Positions 48,112-59,339 of a stretch of DNA of 60,516 bases are shown here, piece after piece (within the stretch, counting starts at the first letter, position 1; every line of letters begins with the position of its first letter). The notes below the pieces were generated by a model, which saw only the letters and a list, made by a program, of their open reading frames with translations, searched no databases and had not been told where the DNA came from. Location: positions 1 to 60,516 of the forward strand of contig JAAYPR010000005.1 of NCBI GenBank assembly GCA_012519705.1. The letters run 5' to 3'. A program made the position numbers and the translations under genes. The DNA comes from Campylobacteraceae bacterium (GTDB taxonomy: Bacteria; Campylobacterota; Campylobacteria; Campylobacterales; Campylobacteraceae).

Positions 48112-48534
48112 TTAATTTTCATAAATTTTTACTTCATTTAGTAAAAACTCATAAACTCTTTGTTGTATTAGAGCATCATTTTCGTTGTTTTTGCTAATTA
48201 AGCGTCTCAAATGGGCAAAATTTATCTTTTTTGTAAATCTTGGAGAGAGTTTTAAACTTCTATCAATCTCTTTTAAAACTCTATCAAGGTCATAGTCTTT
48301 ATACTTTTCAACCATATAGATATACTCTTTTACTATGGCGATGATGAGCTCTTGTTTTATCCTACTTTTTGGATAAATTTCTTTTAAAATCTCTTCTAAA
48401 ATTTCAAAGTCACTCTCACAGATACTCTCTTTAGCAAGTAGCATTGAAGCAAAAACTTTAGCTCTAAACTCAAGCCCGCCTGACCTTAAAAAAATACCTC
48501 TAAAAAATGAGATAAATTTTATTTTTAAACTCAT
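48112..48534 (-). CDS. Hypothetical protein, all-helical
   Basis: A 140-residue protein I cannot name with confidence. It is rich in Lys, Ile and Glu and likely all-helical, with a conserved-looking segment MLLAKESICESDFEILEEILKEIYP that resembles the acidic repeats of TerB-like domains. It lacks the usual paired Asp motifs, so a TerB relation is only possible. It lies between the SRP RNA gene and the rhodanese gene on the minus strand. Confidence 0.65.
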   Translation of the reverse strand: MSLKIKFISFFRGIFLRSGGLEFRAKVFASMLLAKESICESDFEILEEILKEIYPKSRIKQELIIAIVKEYIYMVEKYKDYDLDRVLKEIDRSLKLSPRFTKKINFAHLRRLISKNNENDALIQQRVYEFLLNEVKIYEN

Positions 48535-48560
48535 ATAAACCTTTTTTAAGATAAATTTGA

Positions 48561-48566
48561 TATAAT
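48561..48566 (+). promoter_or_regulatory. -10 element of the SRP RNA gene
   Basis: A perfect TATAAT sits 7 bases before the predicted RNA start, as expected for a stable RNA gene. It lies in the short gap after the 5' end of the helical hypothetical gene on the other strand. Confidence 0.75.
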
Positions 48567-48573
48567 TCTTGCT

Positions 48574-48684
48574 CGCCTCTTCCTAGACCTGTGCAATGCT
48601 AATTTTAGGCATCGTTTCAGGGTAGGAATACAGCAGAACACTTAACTTTGGTATGTGCCGCAGTTATCTGGGAAGGGGTTTTCT
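48574..48684 (+). ncRNA. ffs: Signal recognition particle RNA (4.5S, ffs)
   Basis: The RNA core of the particle that, with Ffh, targets membrane proteins. The conserved apical core TTTCAGGGTAGGAATACAGC (48614-48633) carries the GGAA tetraloop and the asymmetric internal loop, matching bacterial 4.5S. The 3' half GTGCCG...TCTGGGAAGGGG pairs with the 5' CCTCTTCC (48576-48583 with 48671-48678), and a T run follows. A TATAAT is upstream. The 3' 40 bases overlap the end of the convergent HD-domain gene, whose stop lies at 48642. Confidence 0.88.
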
Positions 48685-49895
48685 AACTCAAAATGTCTCA
48701 TAAAATCATCACAAACTTTTAAAAAATTTACTCCCTCAACGGTTGGTTTTTCTTTGAAAAACTTATAACTTGACTCAAATCCTGATACTAACTCTTTACT
48801 TTTTACACCATAACTTATAGAAATTCCAGCTTCAAAAAACGCTGCTAATTTATCACAATGTTTTAGTGCTTTACCATCGATGGTTCTAAATTTATCTTCA
48901 TTTACCACGCTTAAACTTCCACTATAAAGCTTTGGCTTGTCTTCATAGACTCTATTTGCAAACTCATCTTTTATAAACTTATCGCCGTTTCTTACAATCC
49001 CTAAAATATAACTAAACTCATCTCTTGCGATTTCTGGGACAAAAGGCATGATTTTATCTTCAATCAGTCTCATCTCATATTCGTTTAAAATTTCATTCAA
49101 ACCTTCAATGCCGTATTTTACAGGGCTGATTATATCTCTTGTAAGGCTCTCTGGTAGGTCGTGAAACAAAGCACAAAAGAAGTTAAAATACGCCCTACTT
49201 TTGCATGCTTTTACTTCAAGTGAGTAAAAATACCCTAAAATTGCCACAACTAACATATGTCCTAAAACAGCAGTTTCTGGTATGCGAGGAGTTTGAGCCC
49301 ATCTTTTTTGAAATCTAAGTCTTCCACCTAAGTCAACAATTCTTGCTAACTTTTTATTCATCACTATTTTTCTAACGCCAATTAGTTCATAATAATCTTC
49401 AAGTTCATCTTCAACCGAGTTTTTAAGCTCTTCTATATCGCTTAAAAACTGGCTTGTTTGATAGACTATATTAAACTCCCAGCGAGTTGAGAGATATGAA
49501 GCTGCTTTTAAAATAAGGCGTTCTTTTTGGTGAGTTTTATCTGTTAGATAGTTTTTAAACCGTTTTAAAAACTCTCCATTTTCGATATCTTTTAACTCAT
49601 CTTCAAAGTTTGATAACACCCACTCATAAATTTGGGTTGAGCGGGTTTTTTGAATTTGATGAAACACATCAGGGCGGATATCTGTAACCATAACTCTAAC
49701 TAAAAAGTCAAATATCCCACCCTCGATGATATAGTTCATATCAATATCTTCTTCAAATTTAGCTATAAAATAAGCTATATAAAACTTATGAGCCTGTTTA
49801 TCAAGCTCAACTAAGCTTACCATCTTTGGGTAGTCATTCCAGCGTGAAATGGAAGCTGATTTGAAAATATGTTCTACTAAGTTAGCGGTTATCAT
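48642..49895 (-). CDS. HD-domain phosphohydrolase family protein
   Basis: The protein is 417 residues. The metal motif is in FFCALFHDLPESLTRDIISPVKYG, preceded by the histidine of LGHMLVVAILGY, as in HD-domain nucleotidases of the YfbR type (HD followed by PE). The N-terminal 200 residues are helical and not recognised. The length is about twice that of YfbR, so an extra domain or duplication is present. Its start overlaps the queF 3' end by 14 bases, and its last codons overlap the SRP RNA. The substrate is unknown. Confidence 0.82.
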   Translation of the reverse strand: MITANLVEHIFKSASISRWNDYPKMVSLVELDKQAHKFYIAYFIAKFEEDIDMNYIIEGGIFDFLVRVMVTDIRPDVFHQIQKTRSTQIYEWVLSNFEDELKDIENGEFLKRFKNYLTDKTHQKERLILKAASYLSTRWEFNIVYQTSQFLSDIEELKNSVEDELEDYYELIGVRKIVMNKKLARIVDLGGRLRFQKRWAQTPRIPETAVLGHMLVVAILGYFYSLEVKACKSRAYFNFFCALFHDLPESLTRDIISPVKYGIEGLNEILNEYEMRLIEDKIMPFVPEIARDEFSYILGIVRNGDKFIKDEFANRVYEDKPKLYSGSLSVVNEDKFRTIDGKALKHCDKLAAFFEAGISISYGVKSKELVSGFESSYKFFKEKPTVEGVNFLKVCDDFMRHFELENPFPDNCGTYQS

Positions 49896-50592
49896 CTTTT
49901 TTAACTACTGTTGGTTTTTTATCACTTGTGTTTAGTTTAAAAAATGGCTCTCTTTTTGGTTTTTTACTATCAAAGCTTTTTTTATCGTCTTTTCTATCGC
50001 CAAATTTAGAACCTCTTCTCTCTTTAGACTCTTTACTATCTTTAAATTCTCTTTTGTCATCTTTTCTAAACTCTTTTTTAAAGCCACTCTCTTTTTTCTC
50101 ACTAAAAACTTTTCTTTTCTCTTCGCGTTCTATTTTTTCACTTTTAAACTCATCTTTTATAGCTTTTAAAATCTCATCTTTTAGACTCTCTTTATCACTT
50201 TGTTTAGCTACTAAGTTTGAATCTATCTCTATAAGAGTGTGAACGTTTCCACGAGGGTTAAAGTCCCCTACTACTTTTAGATACTTTGGTTTTAGTTTTG
50301 TCTCTAAAACTTCATATATTTCATTTATGCTATTTTCATGGCTTATATTTCTGCTCATAAATGAGTTTATATAAAGCTTTATCGCTTTTAGCTCCACTAC
50401 AAACTCACCCGGGATATACTCAACATAAATTGTCGCAAAGTCAGGATACCCGCTTCTAGGACATAGACAGGTAAACTCAGGTAGAGTTATTTTGATAGTA
50501 TAATCTCTTTTGTTGTTGTTTGGCCAAATTTCAAGGTCTGTATCTACGTCAAACTCTTTTAAAATTTTTTCGCCATATTTCATATTTTCCAT
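49882..50592 (-). CDS. queF: preQ1 nitrile reductase QueF with a long charged C-terminal tail
   Basis: It reduces preQ0 to preQ1 on the way to queuosine in tRNA. The core (about residues 1-135) has the catalytic cysteine in CLCPRSGYPDFATI and the QueF motif ELKAIKLYINSFMSR. Residues from about 135 to 236 are a highly charged tail of Lys, Glu, Asp, Arg and Ser, with repeats of the type KDDKREFKDSKESK. QueF of this type normally ends near residue 130, so the tail is an addition. A second in-frame ATG 9 bases downstream of the start is possible. Catalytic assignment is secure; tail function is unknown. Confidence 0.93.
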   Translation of the reverse strand: MENMKYGEKILKEFDVDTDLEIWPNNNKRDYTIKITLPEFTCLCPRSGYPDFATIYVEYIPGEFVVELKAIKLYINSFMSRNISHENSINEIYEVLETKLKPKYLKVVGDFNPRGNVHTLIEIDSNLVAKQSDKESLKDEILKAIKDEFKSEKIEREEKRKVFSEKKESGFKKEFRKDDKREFKDSKESKERRGSKFGDRKDDKKSFDSKKPKREPFFKLNTSDKKPTVVKKDDNR

Positions 50593-50626
50593 ATTTTTCT
50601 TTCTTATTTTATTTTTTGCTTATTTT

Positions 50627-52030
50627 TTAAATTTTTGTTGGTTTATCTATATAAAACCCTTGAGCGTAGTCCACTCCCCTAGTCTTTACCTCTTCATAAA
50701 ACTTTGCTTTATCAACAAAACGAACCATAGTTTCTATATTAAATTTAACTAAGTTTTTATTTGTGATATTAAAAATTTCACCTATCTTTGGCTCATCTAT
50801 CTTTTTATTTATCTCTAAATCATAGATAACATAATCAACATCAAGGTATTTAAAATACTCAAAACTAGCATTATTTCCTAAAAACTGATTTATTGCTATT
50901 TTAAACCCATACTCTTTAAATTGAGTTATAATCTCAGCAAACCTTATCATTTCATCATAAGGTTCTTTTTCATAAAACTCAAAAACTATTTTATTTGGAT
51001 TAATAATTTTATTTGTTATCATCCTATGAATTTCATTTTTAAAGTCATGATTTCTAAGACTTACTGGTGAAATTTCTATAAAAACTCTACTATCAAAGTT
51101 TTCAAAATCAAAAGTTTTAGCAATAAATTCTATAACTTTTAAGTCATACTTTATCTCATAGTTATTTCTAGTAGTTATTTCCATAACTTTAAGTTTTGTA
51201 ACACTTCCGGCATCTTTTAAATTCAGAGTTATAGCTAGGTTTTGCAAATCTTTTTTATCTTTTAAAGATTTTATTGTCTGTTTTTTTAGTTCAAATTCGC
51301 TGTTGTCGATAGCATATTTAACTAGTTCATCCAAAACATCAGGTTTTATAACATCTACTTTATTCTCTTCTACATCTTTTTCATCATATAAAATTTTAGA
51401 AAATAAATAGTTTGTTATATTATCTATATCTTTATCATAATTCGCCTCAATAGTGGCAAAATTTATTTTAACTTCAATGTTATTTATACCATTATTTGAA
51501 ACTTTTCTCTCAAAAGTTTTAAGTAAATGATTAAGTTGTGAAATTTTACAATCTATTAAGAACAGAAAACTTCCACCACTATATCTACCAATTGGAATAT
51601 GTTTAAACCCACTATCTCCAAAATAATTTGATAGTTGTAAAACAAAATCTCTTAAAAGTTTATCACCATTTTTATATCCATATCTAAAATTTACATCTTG
51701 GATATTTGTTAAGCTTACTAAAGCTATACTTTTTCCACTCTGACTTTGTAGCTCTTTTTTTATAAGGTCTGTTATCTCTTTTCTAGTAAAAACTCCAGAA
51801 ACAGCATCTATTGTAGTATTTTTAAAAGCAAAATAGATAAAATAAACTACATAATAAACATAACATGCCACTAAAATAACTAGTAAAAAAAGATCTTGCC
51901 AAACAAAATCGTCTTTTGAAAACATTAAAAGTATAAGTAACCCTAACACTAAAACAAGTGGTAGGGAAATTTTAAGTGATAATTTAAACCTTTTTGATCT
52001 CTCAACCTCTTCGCTAAATAAATTTCCCAT
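50627..52030 (-). CDS. Degenerate GGDEF-EAL membrane protein
   Basis: The protein is 467 residues. Two N-terminal membrane helices (about residues 18-70) precede a GGDEF-fold domain with YGYKNGDKLLRDF and RYSGGSFLFL, where the catalytic GG[DE]EF is GGSFL. The C-terminal half follows the EAL fold (VFIEISPVSLRN, VFEFYEKEP) but lacks EAL and several metal ligands. It is therefore probably a sensor or scaffold, not a working diguanylate cyclase or phosphodiesterase. It begins 1 base after gyrB ends, so it may depend on gyrB transcription. Confidence 0.82.
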   Translation of the reverse strand: MGNLFSEEVERSKRFKLSLKISLPLVLVLGLLILLMFSKDDFVWQDLFLLVILVACYVYYVVYFIYFAFKNTTIDAVSGVFTRKEITDLIKKELQSQSGKSIALVSLTNIQDVNFRYGYKNGDKLLRDFVLQLSNYFGDSGFKHIPIGRYSGGSFLFLIDCKISQLNHLLKTFERKVSNNGINNIEVKINFATIEANYDKDIDNITNYLFSKILYDEKDVEENKVDVIKPDVLDELVKYAIDNSEFELKKQTIKSLKDKKDLQNLAITLNLKDAGSVTKLKVMEITTRNNYEIKYDLKVIEFIAKTFDFENFDSRVFIEISPVSLRNHDFKNEIHRMITNKIINPNKIVFEFYEKEPYDEMIRFAEIITQFKEYGFKIAINQFLGNNASFEYFKYLDVDYVIYDLEINKKIDEPKIGEIFNITNKNLVKFNIETMVRFVDKAKFYEEVKTRGVDYAQGFYIDKPTKI

Positions 52031-52031
52031 A

Positions 52032-54338
<2,307 letters not shown>

Positions 54339-54351
54339 TTACCTATCCTTC

Positions 54352-55428
54352 TTATAAAATCGTTGGCATTATAACGTTTATTAAGCCATCACTGCTTACT
54401 AAAAATGCACTCTCTTCGTTATTATACTCAAGTTTAAAATGAATATTTTCTATGCTATTTAAAAAGTCAAATATATATCTATTTGTAATCCTTAAATTTA
54501 AATCACTTACTACATCATTAACTAACTCTATCTCTGTTTTAGCTTCGCTATTATCTTCACTTATACTTTCAAAAATAAGTGAGTTTGGTTTGATGGTGAT
54601 TTTCATCTTTTCACAAACCATACTTATAGTTTTCATCCCTTCTAAAAATTTATCTCTTGGAAGAGTTAAAACATGAGCAAACTCTTTTGGGATAGCTCTT
54701 TCATAGTCTGGGAATTTTCTATTAATCAGCTTTGTAAAAAACTCAAAGTTTTCGCTAATTGCTATTAAACTACTCTCATCATAGTAAATTTCTACACTAT
54801 CAAAAAATAACTTTTGCATCTCATTTATCGCTCTTTTTGGGATGTTTAGATAGTTTTCATTTGGCAAAACTTCATTTTTACCCTCTATCGTATAAAGTCC
54901 CATTCTTCTACCATCTGTTCCAACTAAGTTAATAGAGTTTTCTTTTATATCTACAAAAGCACCATTTAGTGCGAAATTTGGGTGATTTGTGTCTATTGTA
55001 GGGAAAATCTTTTTTAACCCTCTTGCAAAACTGTTTGAATCTATTTCAAATTTTTTCTTATTTCCAATTTCTGGAAATTGTGGAAAATCTAGTGAGTTAT
55101 ACATAGGAAGCTTAAACTTAGATTTTCCTTGTCTTATAAATAAGAAGTTATTCATAGTCTCAACTATAATATCTTCATCTTTTAAACCTTTTAAAATACT
55201 AAGTAGGGTTGATACATTTGCAGTTGCTGATCCTTCTACTTGGATATTTAGGTTTTTAACTTTATATTTTAGTCCTATTTCATAATCAGTTGCTCTAACG
55301 TTTAGTGTTCCATCTTTAGCTTCTATTAAAATATGAGAAGTTATAGAACTAATATCTTTTTTATCAACATAAGGGCTTGTGTTTGAAATTACATTGTTAA
55401 ACAGCATTTTGTTTATTATAAATTTCAT
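54352..55428 (-). CDS. dnaN: DNA polymerase III sliding clamp (beta subunit)
   Basis: It forms the ring that tethers the replicative polymerase to DNA. The 358-residue length and three-domain pattern fit, with VGTDGRRMGLY in the middle domain and the C-terminal VIMPTIL, close to the family ending. It lies between gyrB and dnaA; the intergenic region to dnaA carries origin-like elements. Confidence 0.96.
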   Translation of the reverse strand: MKFIINKMLFNNVISNTSPYVDKKDISSITSHILIEAKDGTLNVRATDYEIGLKYKVKNLNIQVEGSATANVSTLLSILKGLKDEDIIVETMNNFLFIRQGKSKFKLPMYNSLDFPQFPEIGNKKKFEIDSNSFARGLKKIFPTIDTNHPNFALNGAFVDIKENSINLVGTDGRRMGLYTIEGKNEVLPNENYLNIPKRAINEMQKLFFDSVEIYYDESSLIAISENFEFFTKLINRKFPDYERAIPKEFAHVLTLPRDKFLEGMKTISMVCEKMKITIKPNSLIFESISEDNSEAKTEIELVNDVVSDLNLRITNRYIFDFLNSIENIHFKLEYNNEESAFLVSSDGLINVIMPTIL

Positions 55429-55560
55429 AGTGTTCCTTTTATTTTAAATTTAGTAGTAGTGGTAGTAGGTGGACAGTTTATGTGAATACCTTTGTTTAAC
55501 CACGCTATATCTTTGTTTGATGTAAGGTTTAAAAATAGATGTTGTTCACACTGTTTCACT
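55429..55560. promoter_or_regulatory. oriC: Origin element oriC2-like: AT-rich run, DnaA-trios and DnaA boxes
   Basis: Between dnaN and dnaA, an AT-rich segment (55436-55450) is followed by TAG-TAG-TAG-TGG-TAG-TAG (55451-55468), matching DnaA-trio repeats. Next come a GTGGACAG spacer and a DnaA box TGTGAATAC (55481-55489), and a second box TTGTTCACA (55542-55550) overlaps the end of dnaA. The order unwinding region, trios, box and the strand of the trios match the Bacillus-type unwinding module. No unwinding experiment can be inferred, but this is the best origin candidate in the window. Confidence 0.75.
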
Positions 55561-56883
55561 ATTTTTGCCTTGTAGAATTTTATTTTCTATTTCATCAATT
55601 CTAGTTTTTAAATACTCATCAGCGTCCATTAACTCAGTTATTTTTTTAATATTGTGACTAACTGCACTATGGTCTTTTAAACTAAAAAACTTAGCAATGC
55701 CTGGCATTGAGTTAAGAGTTAGCTTTCTAGCTAGATAAATTCCTATCCTTCTAGCTTCAACAATCTCTTTCTTTCTACTTTTGTTTTTTATATCGCTTGG
55801 CTTTACATTTAGCTCTTTTGAAAGAGTTTCAATCACATCTTCAAGATTAATAACCTCTTTTTTCTCTCTGATTTGATCTTTTAAGATGTTTTTTACAAAC
55901 TCAAGCGTTATTTCAACTCTAAGCATGTTAGAGTACATATTTAGTTTAGTTATAACGCTTTCTATCTCTCTAATGTTATCTCCCATATTTGTAGCGATAT
56001 ATTCAACTATTTTGTTATTTAGGGTGATTTTATTATCTTGGCTTTTTTTATTTATAATAGCTATTTTAGTTTCTAGTTCAGGCGGAGTGATGTCTGCTAT
56101 AATGCCACTTTCAAACCTGCTAGTAAGTCTTTCTTCAAAGCCTTTTAGCTTTTTAGGTGGTTTATCACTTATCATAACTATCTGCCCGCCAGCTTGTTTT
56201 AGCTCGTTAAAAGTGTTAAAAAACTCCTCTTGAATCTTATCTGTATTTCCTAAAAATTGGATATCATCGACTAAAAGTACATCAGGTTTTCTATATTTTT
56301 GTCTAAATTTATCCATAGATGAGTTTCTTATATGAAATGTAAAGTCGTTTTTAAACTGTTCGCTTGTGATACATCTAACAACTTTTCCATGCTCTATACA
56401 GTAGTTTCCAATCGCTTGTAAAAGGTGAGTTTTACCAAGCCCACTTGGGCCGTAAATAAAAAGTGGGTTAAAATCTTTCCCAGGATTTTGAGCAACTGAC
56501 TTTGAGCAAGTTGCAGCAAAGCGGTTAGAGTCGCCTATTATAAAGTTTTCAAAGCGGTATGACTCTATCATATTTGTGCTTTGAACTTTGTTCTCTTTTT
56601 TAACTTTTTCTTCTTTTTTGGTTAAGTTTTCTTTTACGCTATCTTGAGAAGTGATTAGAATTTTTGGTTTTACACCTGTTTTTTCTTGGATAATCTCTTC
56701 TATTTTTTGACCATATTTTGTTTGGATAAATTTAGCTATATATTCGTTTGAAGTTTTAAATATCATAAAAGATGGCTTTGAGTTTTTCTCATCAAACTCT
56801 AGTTTTTTTATATATCTATCAAATTCATTTGGTAAAATACTCTTTTCAAGCTCTTTTAAAACTTGAGTTTTAAGTGAAAGCAA
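55546..56883 (-). CDS. dnaA: Chromosomal replication initiator DnaA
   Basis: The AAA+ initiator that binds and opens the origin. It has Walker A GPSGLGKTHLL, Walker B LLVDDIQFLG, and in domain IV the DNA-recognition signature KDHSAVSHNIKKI. Domain I is short and domain II is a Lys/Glu linker. The protein is 445 residues, near the H. pylori length. Genes dnaA, dnaN and gyrB run in the same direction. Confidence 0.97.
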   Translation of the reverse strand: MLSLKTQVLKELEKSILPNEFDRYIKKLEFDEKNSKPSFMIFKTSNEYIAKFIQTKYGQKIEEIIQEKTGVKPKILITSQDSVKENLTKKEEKVKKENKVQSTNMIESYRFENFIIGDSNRFAATCSKSVAQNPGKDFNPLFIYGPSGLGKTHLLQAIGNYCIEHGKVVRCITSEQFKNDFTFHIRNSSMDKFRQKYRKPDVLLVDDIQFLGNTDKIQEEFFNTFNELKQAGGQIVMISDKPPKKLKGFEERLTSRFESGIIADITPPELETKIAIINKKSQDNKITLNNKIVEYIATNMGDNIREIESVITKLNMYSNMLRVEITLEFVKNILKDQIREKKEVINLEDVIETLSKELNVKPSDIKNKSRKKEIVEARRIGIYLARKLTLNSMPGIAKFFSLKDHSAVSHNIKKITELMDADEYLKTRIDEIENKILQGKNSETV

Positions 56884-56958
56884 ATTTATCCTTTTTTAGT
56901 CTGTTTTTAAAATATAATTTTATCTAAATTTAATAAAATCATGGTTAAATTTGAAAAT

Positions 56959-57000
56959 TATTTTTCACTATGTGAATAGAGCGTGAATAAGTTGTGAAAA
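56959..57000. promoter_or_regulatory. Cluster of DnaA-box-like sites upstream of dnaA (oriC1-like)
   Basis: Four sites of the type T(G/T)TTCAC or GTGAA(T/A)A lie close together: TTTTTCACT (56961-56969), TGTGAATAG (56971-56979), CGTGAATAA (56982-56990) and TGTGAAAAG (56993-57001). The spacing is about 10-12 bases, so they lie on one helical face. Such clusters mark the upstream part of the bipartite origin in Helicobacter. The dnaA promoter must lie in the same 124-base gap. Confidence 0.65.
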
Positions 57001-57007
57001 GGAATGA

Positions 57008-57511
57008 ATGAAAATATTAGGAATCGACCCAGGAACTCGCAACTGTGGGTATGCAATCATAGAAAAAAACGGTGTGAATATAAACTTAATTGAAGCAGGG
57101 TTAATCAAAATAAAACCCTCAACTCTAAACTACCAAATAACCGAACTTTGCGAGGGAATTGACATCATTTTTAAAAGTCATGAAATTGATGATGTAGCGA
57201 TTGAGGATATATTTTACGCTTATAACCCTCAAACTGTTTTAAAACTAGCCCAGTTTCGTGGAGCTTTAAGTTTAAGGATTTTGCAACTTCACGGTGAGTT
57301 TTATGAGTATACCCCACTTCAGGTTAAAAAAAGCGTTACAGGCAAAGCAAAGGCTACTAAAGAACAAGTTTCTTTTATGGTTAAAAAGATTTTAGGGATA
57401 AAACAAGAAATCAGGCCACTTGATATAACAGATGCCATCGCCATCGCCCTAGCTCACGCAAACCAGCTTAAATTTAAAGATGGATTTAATAGCAGTAACC
57501 TACAAAAATAA
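57008..57511 (+). CDS. ruvC: Holliday junction resolvase RuvC
   Basis: It cleaves four-way junctions in recombination with RuvAB. Acidic catalytic residues are in [13 protein letters not shown] (D7), [12 protein letters not shown] (E) and [14 protein letters not shown] (two Asp). The length of 167 residues is normal. It diverges from dnaA and its 3' end overlaps the next, convergent gene by 26 bases. Confidence 0.96.
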   Translation: MKILGIDPGTRNCGYAIIEKNGVNINLIEAGLIKIKPSTLNYQITELCEGIDIIFKSHEIDDVAIEDIFYAYNPQTVLKLAQFRGALSLRILQLHGEFYEYTPLQVKKSVTGKAKATKEQVSFMVKKILGIKQEIRPLDITDAIAIALAHANQLKFKDGFNSSNLQK

Positions 57512-58862
57512 TATAAGTTATTTTAGAGTCATAAAGTGTAAGATTACTTATAAAAAACTTAATACCGTTAATTTCTATATAAGTTTGATTTTCATCGCTA
57601 AAATAAGGCTCTATTTTACTTAAAATTTCCTCTTCTGCAATCTGAGTAGTAAAGTCACTATTTGAAATAGTTAAATTTCTACTACTCATATCAAAACTAT
57701 TATAAAAATCAAGTTTATAGAATTTTGAGCATCCGCTAATGTCTAAAAAGTTATTTTTCTTATCATAATATTTATATAAACTATCCATTTGTTTTGGCTC
57801 TTTTAACCCCTCAACACCTCTACTAACTAGATAACTATATAAGTTATTTTTTCTATACTCATCTTCTATACTTTCATAAATTTTAAGTTGCGAGTTTATG
57901 GAAATTTTTTGCATATTAAAAGGTGAATAAACAAAAATAGAAATAAATAAAATAGTTGTCAAACTAATAGCTAAATTTGAGGTTTTATTTAGTAGTAAAA
58001 GAGTTAAATTTAAAATCAAAAAAGATGAAAGAAAAAGTATAATTATCCTATTTTCAGTAAATCCATATGAGTAATTTCTCTCTAAAATCGCCACCAAAGA
58101 GATAAGAGATAAGGTTAAAATAAGGGATTTTATAAAAACACTATTTTTTTCTTTAATTATAAAAAATATAAATGAAAAAAGAGAAAACCATACAGTTAAA
58201 TTTATAACACTAAAATCATCTGAATTTATAAATTTACTTATAAAATAAACTATTAAAAGAAGTGAATATGAGATAATAAAAATATCAGTTATTTTTATTA
58301 TAGTGTTAAATTTTAAAAAATAACTCTCTTTTTTATGGTTGTTAAAGAGTAAAAACATCACAAAAACAAAAGAGAGTGAGTTTAAAAAAAGTCCAAATTT
58401 AAAAGTTCTTATATCGAAAAAATAATTAAGCGAGAGAGTAAAAAATAGTATGAAAATATTTATCACCAAATATACACTAAAATTTTCTAATAATATATAA
58501 AATTGATTTGAAACTCTAGATTTATTAACTAAAATAAATAGAGATAGAAAAAGAGGTAGGATAAAAAAGAGATAGATATAAAATTTGATATTAATCTCAG
58601 AAACGGCTAAATACTCTATAAAAATATACAGAGAAAATACTGCTAAAACAGATTTATAAAATTTAGAGTTTAAGTTTTCAAAACTAAAAACAGCAAATGT
58701 TAAAGAGTAAAAAAACAGTATCTGTTTTAAAATTATCTCTTCATTATCTATATAAAATAGTCCAAAATTTGCTACTAAAAATAGAATTAAAGCAAAAGTT
58801 GTAAGAGGAAATTTAAGAGCTAGAGTTTTATAATCTAGCTCAAATTTATCTAGAAATTTCAT
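57486..58862 (-). CDS. DUF4153-like multi-pass membrane protein
   Basis: The protein is 458 residues with about eleven hydrophobic segments. The segment [19 protein letters not shown] resembles the YGLTExR motif of the DUF4153/DUF4173 family. The C-terminal 130 residues are soluble, with polar repeats and a final hydrophobic strand. Function is unknown. It is strongly Phe/Ile/Lys/Asn-rich. The 3' end overlaps ruvC, whose coding sequence constrains it there. Confidence 0.72.
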   Translation of the reverse strand: MKFLDKFELDYKTLALKFPLTTFALILFLVANFGLFYIDNEEIILKQILFFYSLTFAVFSFENLNSKFYKSVLAVFSLYIFIEYLAVSEINIKFYIYLFFILPLFLSLFILVNKSRVSNQFYILLENFSVYLVINIFILFFTLSLNYFFDIRTFKFGLFLNSLSFVFVMFLLFNNHKKESYFLKFNTIIKITDIFIISYSLLLIVYFISKFINSDDFSVINLTVWFSLFSFIFFIIKEKNSVFIKSLILTLSLISLVAILERNYSYGFTENRIIILFLSSFLILNLTLLLLNKTSNLAISLTTILFISIFVYSPFNMQKISINSQLKIYESIEDEYRKNNLYSYLVSRGVEGLKEPKQMDSLYKYYDKKNNFLDISGCSKFYKLDFYNSFDMSSRNLTISNSDFTTQIAEEEILSKIEPYFSDENQTYIEINGIKFFISNLTLYDSKITYIIFVGYCY

Positions 58863-58868
58863 TTAATC

Positions 58869-59339
58869 TTATCTAACATTTAGCATCTGGCAAGCACCCA
58901 TATCACCTAATTTACAAGCTTTCATATAAAGTTCAGTGGCAATTGTAGTGTTTTGTTCAACACCGTAACCTAAATCATACATTTTTGCTAAGTTTACACA
59001 GCTATAGCTGCTATTGTTATCACACGCTTTTGTAAAGGTTTCAAACGCTTCTTCAAACTCGCCTTTTTGAACAAGTAAAAAACCTTTTAGCTCACACCCA
59101 ACACAAAACTCTATATCGCACGCTTTTGTGAAATATTCCAGTGCTTTTTCGTTGTTTTGATACTTATAAAAAGTCATCCCAATCTCACTACACGCCCAAG
59201 AGTCGCCTTTTGTGCAGTTTTCATCATAGCTTAAAAACTTTGGATTTTCAAAAATCATCTTTTCCAACTCTTTATCATTTTGGTTTTGCGATAATGCAAA
59301 AGTTAAAACCAAACCTAAAAAAACTAAAACTCTTTTCAT
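58869..59339 (-). CDS. Exported Sel1-repeat protein (Hcp-like)
   Basis: The protein is 156 residues. A signal peptide (MKRVLVFLGLVLTFALS) is followed by about three Sel1 helical repeats of the kind YFTKACDIEFCVGCELKG and CVNLAKMYDLGYGVEQN, each with a cysteine pair spaced as in Helicobacter cysteine-rich proteins. Such proteins fold into disulfide-linked solenoids and act in the periplasm or are secreted. The gene overlaps the amidohydrolase stop by 4 bases. Confidence 0.85.
   Translation of the reverse strand: MKRVLVFLGLVLTFALSQNQNDKELEKMIFENPKFLSYDENCTKGDSWACSEIGMTFYKYQNNEKALEYFTKACDIEFCVGCELKGFLLVQKGEFEEAFETFTKACDNNSSYSCVNLAKMYDLGYGVEQNTTIATELYMKACKLGDMGACQMLNVR

Noticed and set aside
49928-50242. 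A 104-residue Leu/Ser-rich frame opposite the queF tail
   Set aside because: Such frames arise automatically opposite Lys/Glu-rich repeats; there is no independent support.
57486-57511. The ruvC overlap as evidence that the DUF4153-like frame is wrong
   Set aside because: The overlap is only 26 bases at the convergent 3' ends and the membrane-protein frame is long and coherent, so both genes are kept.
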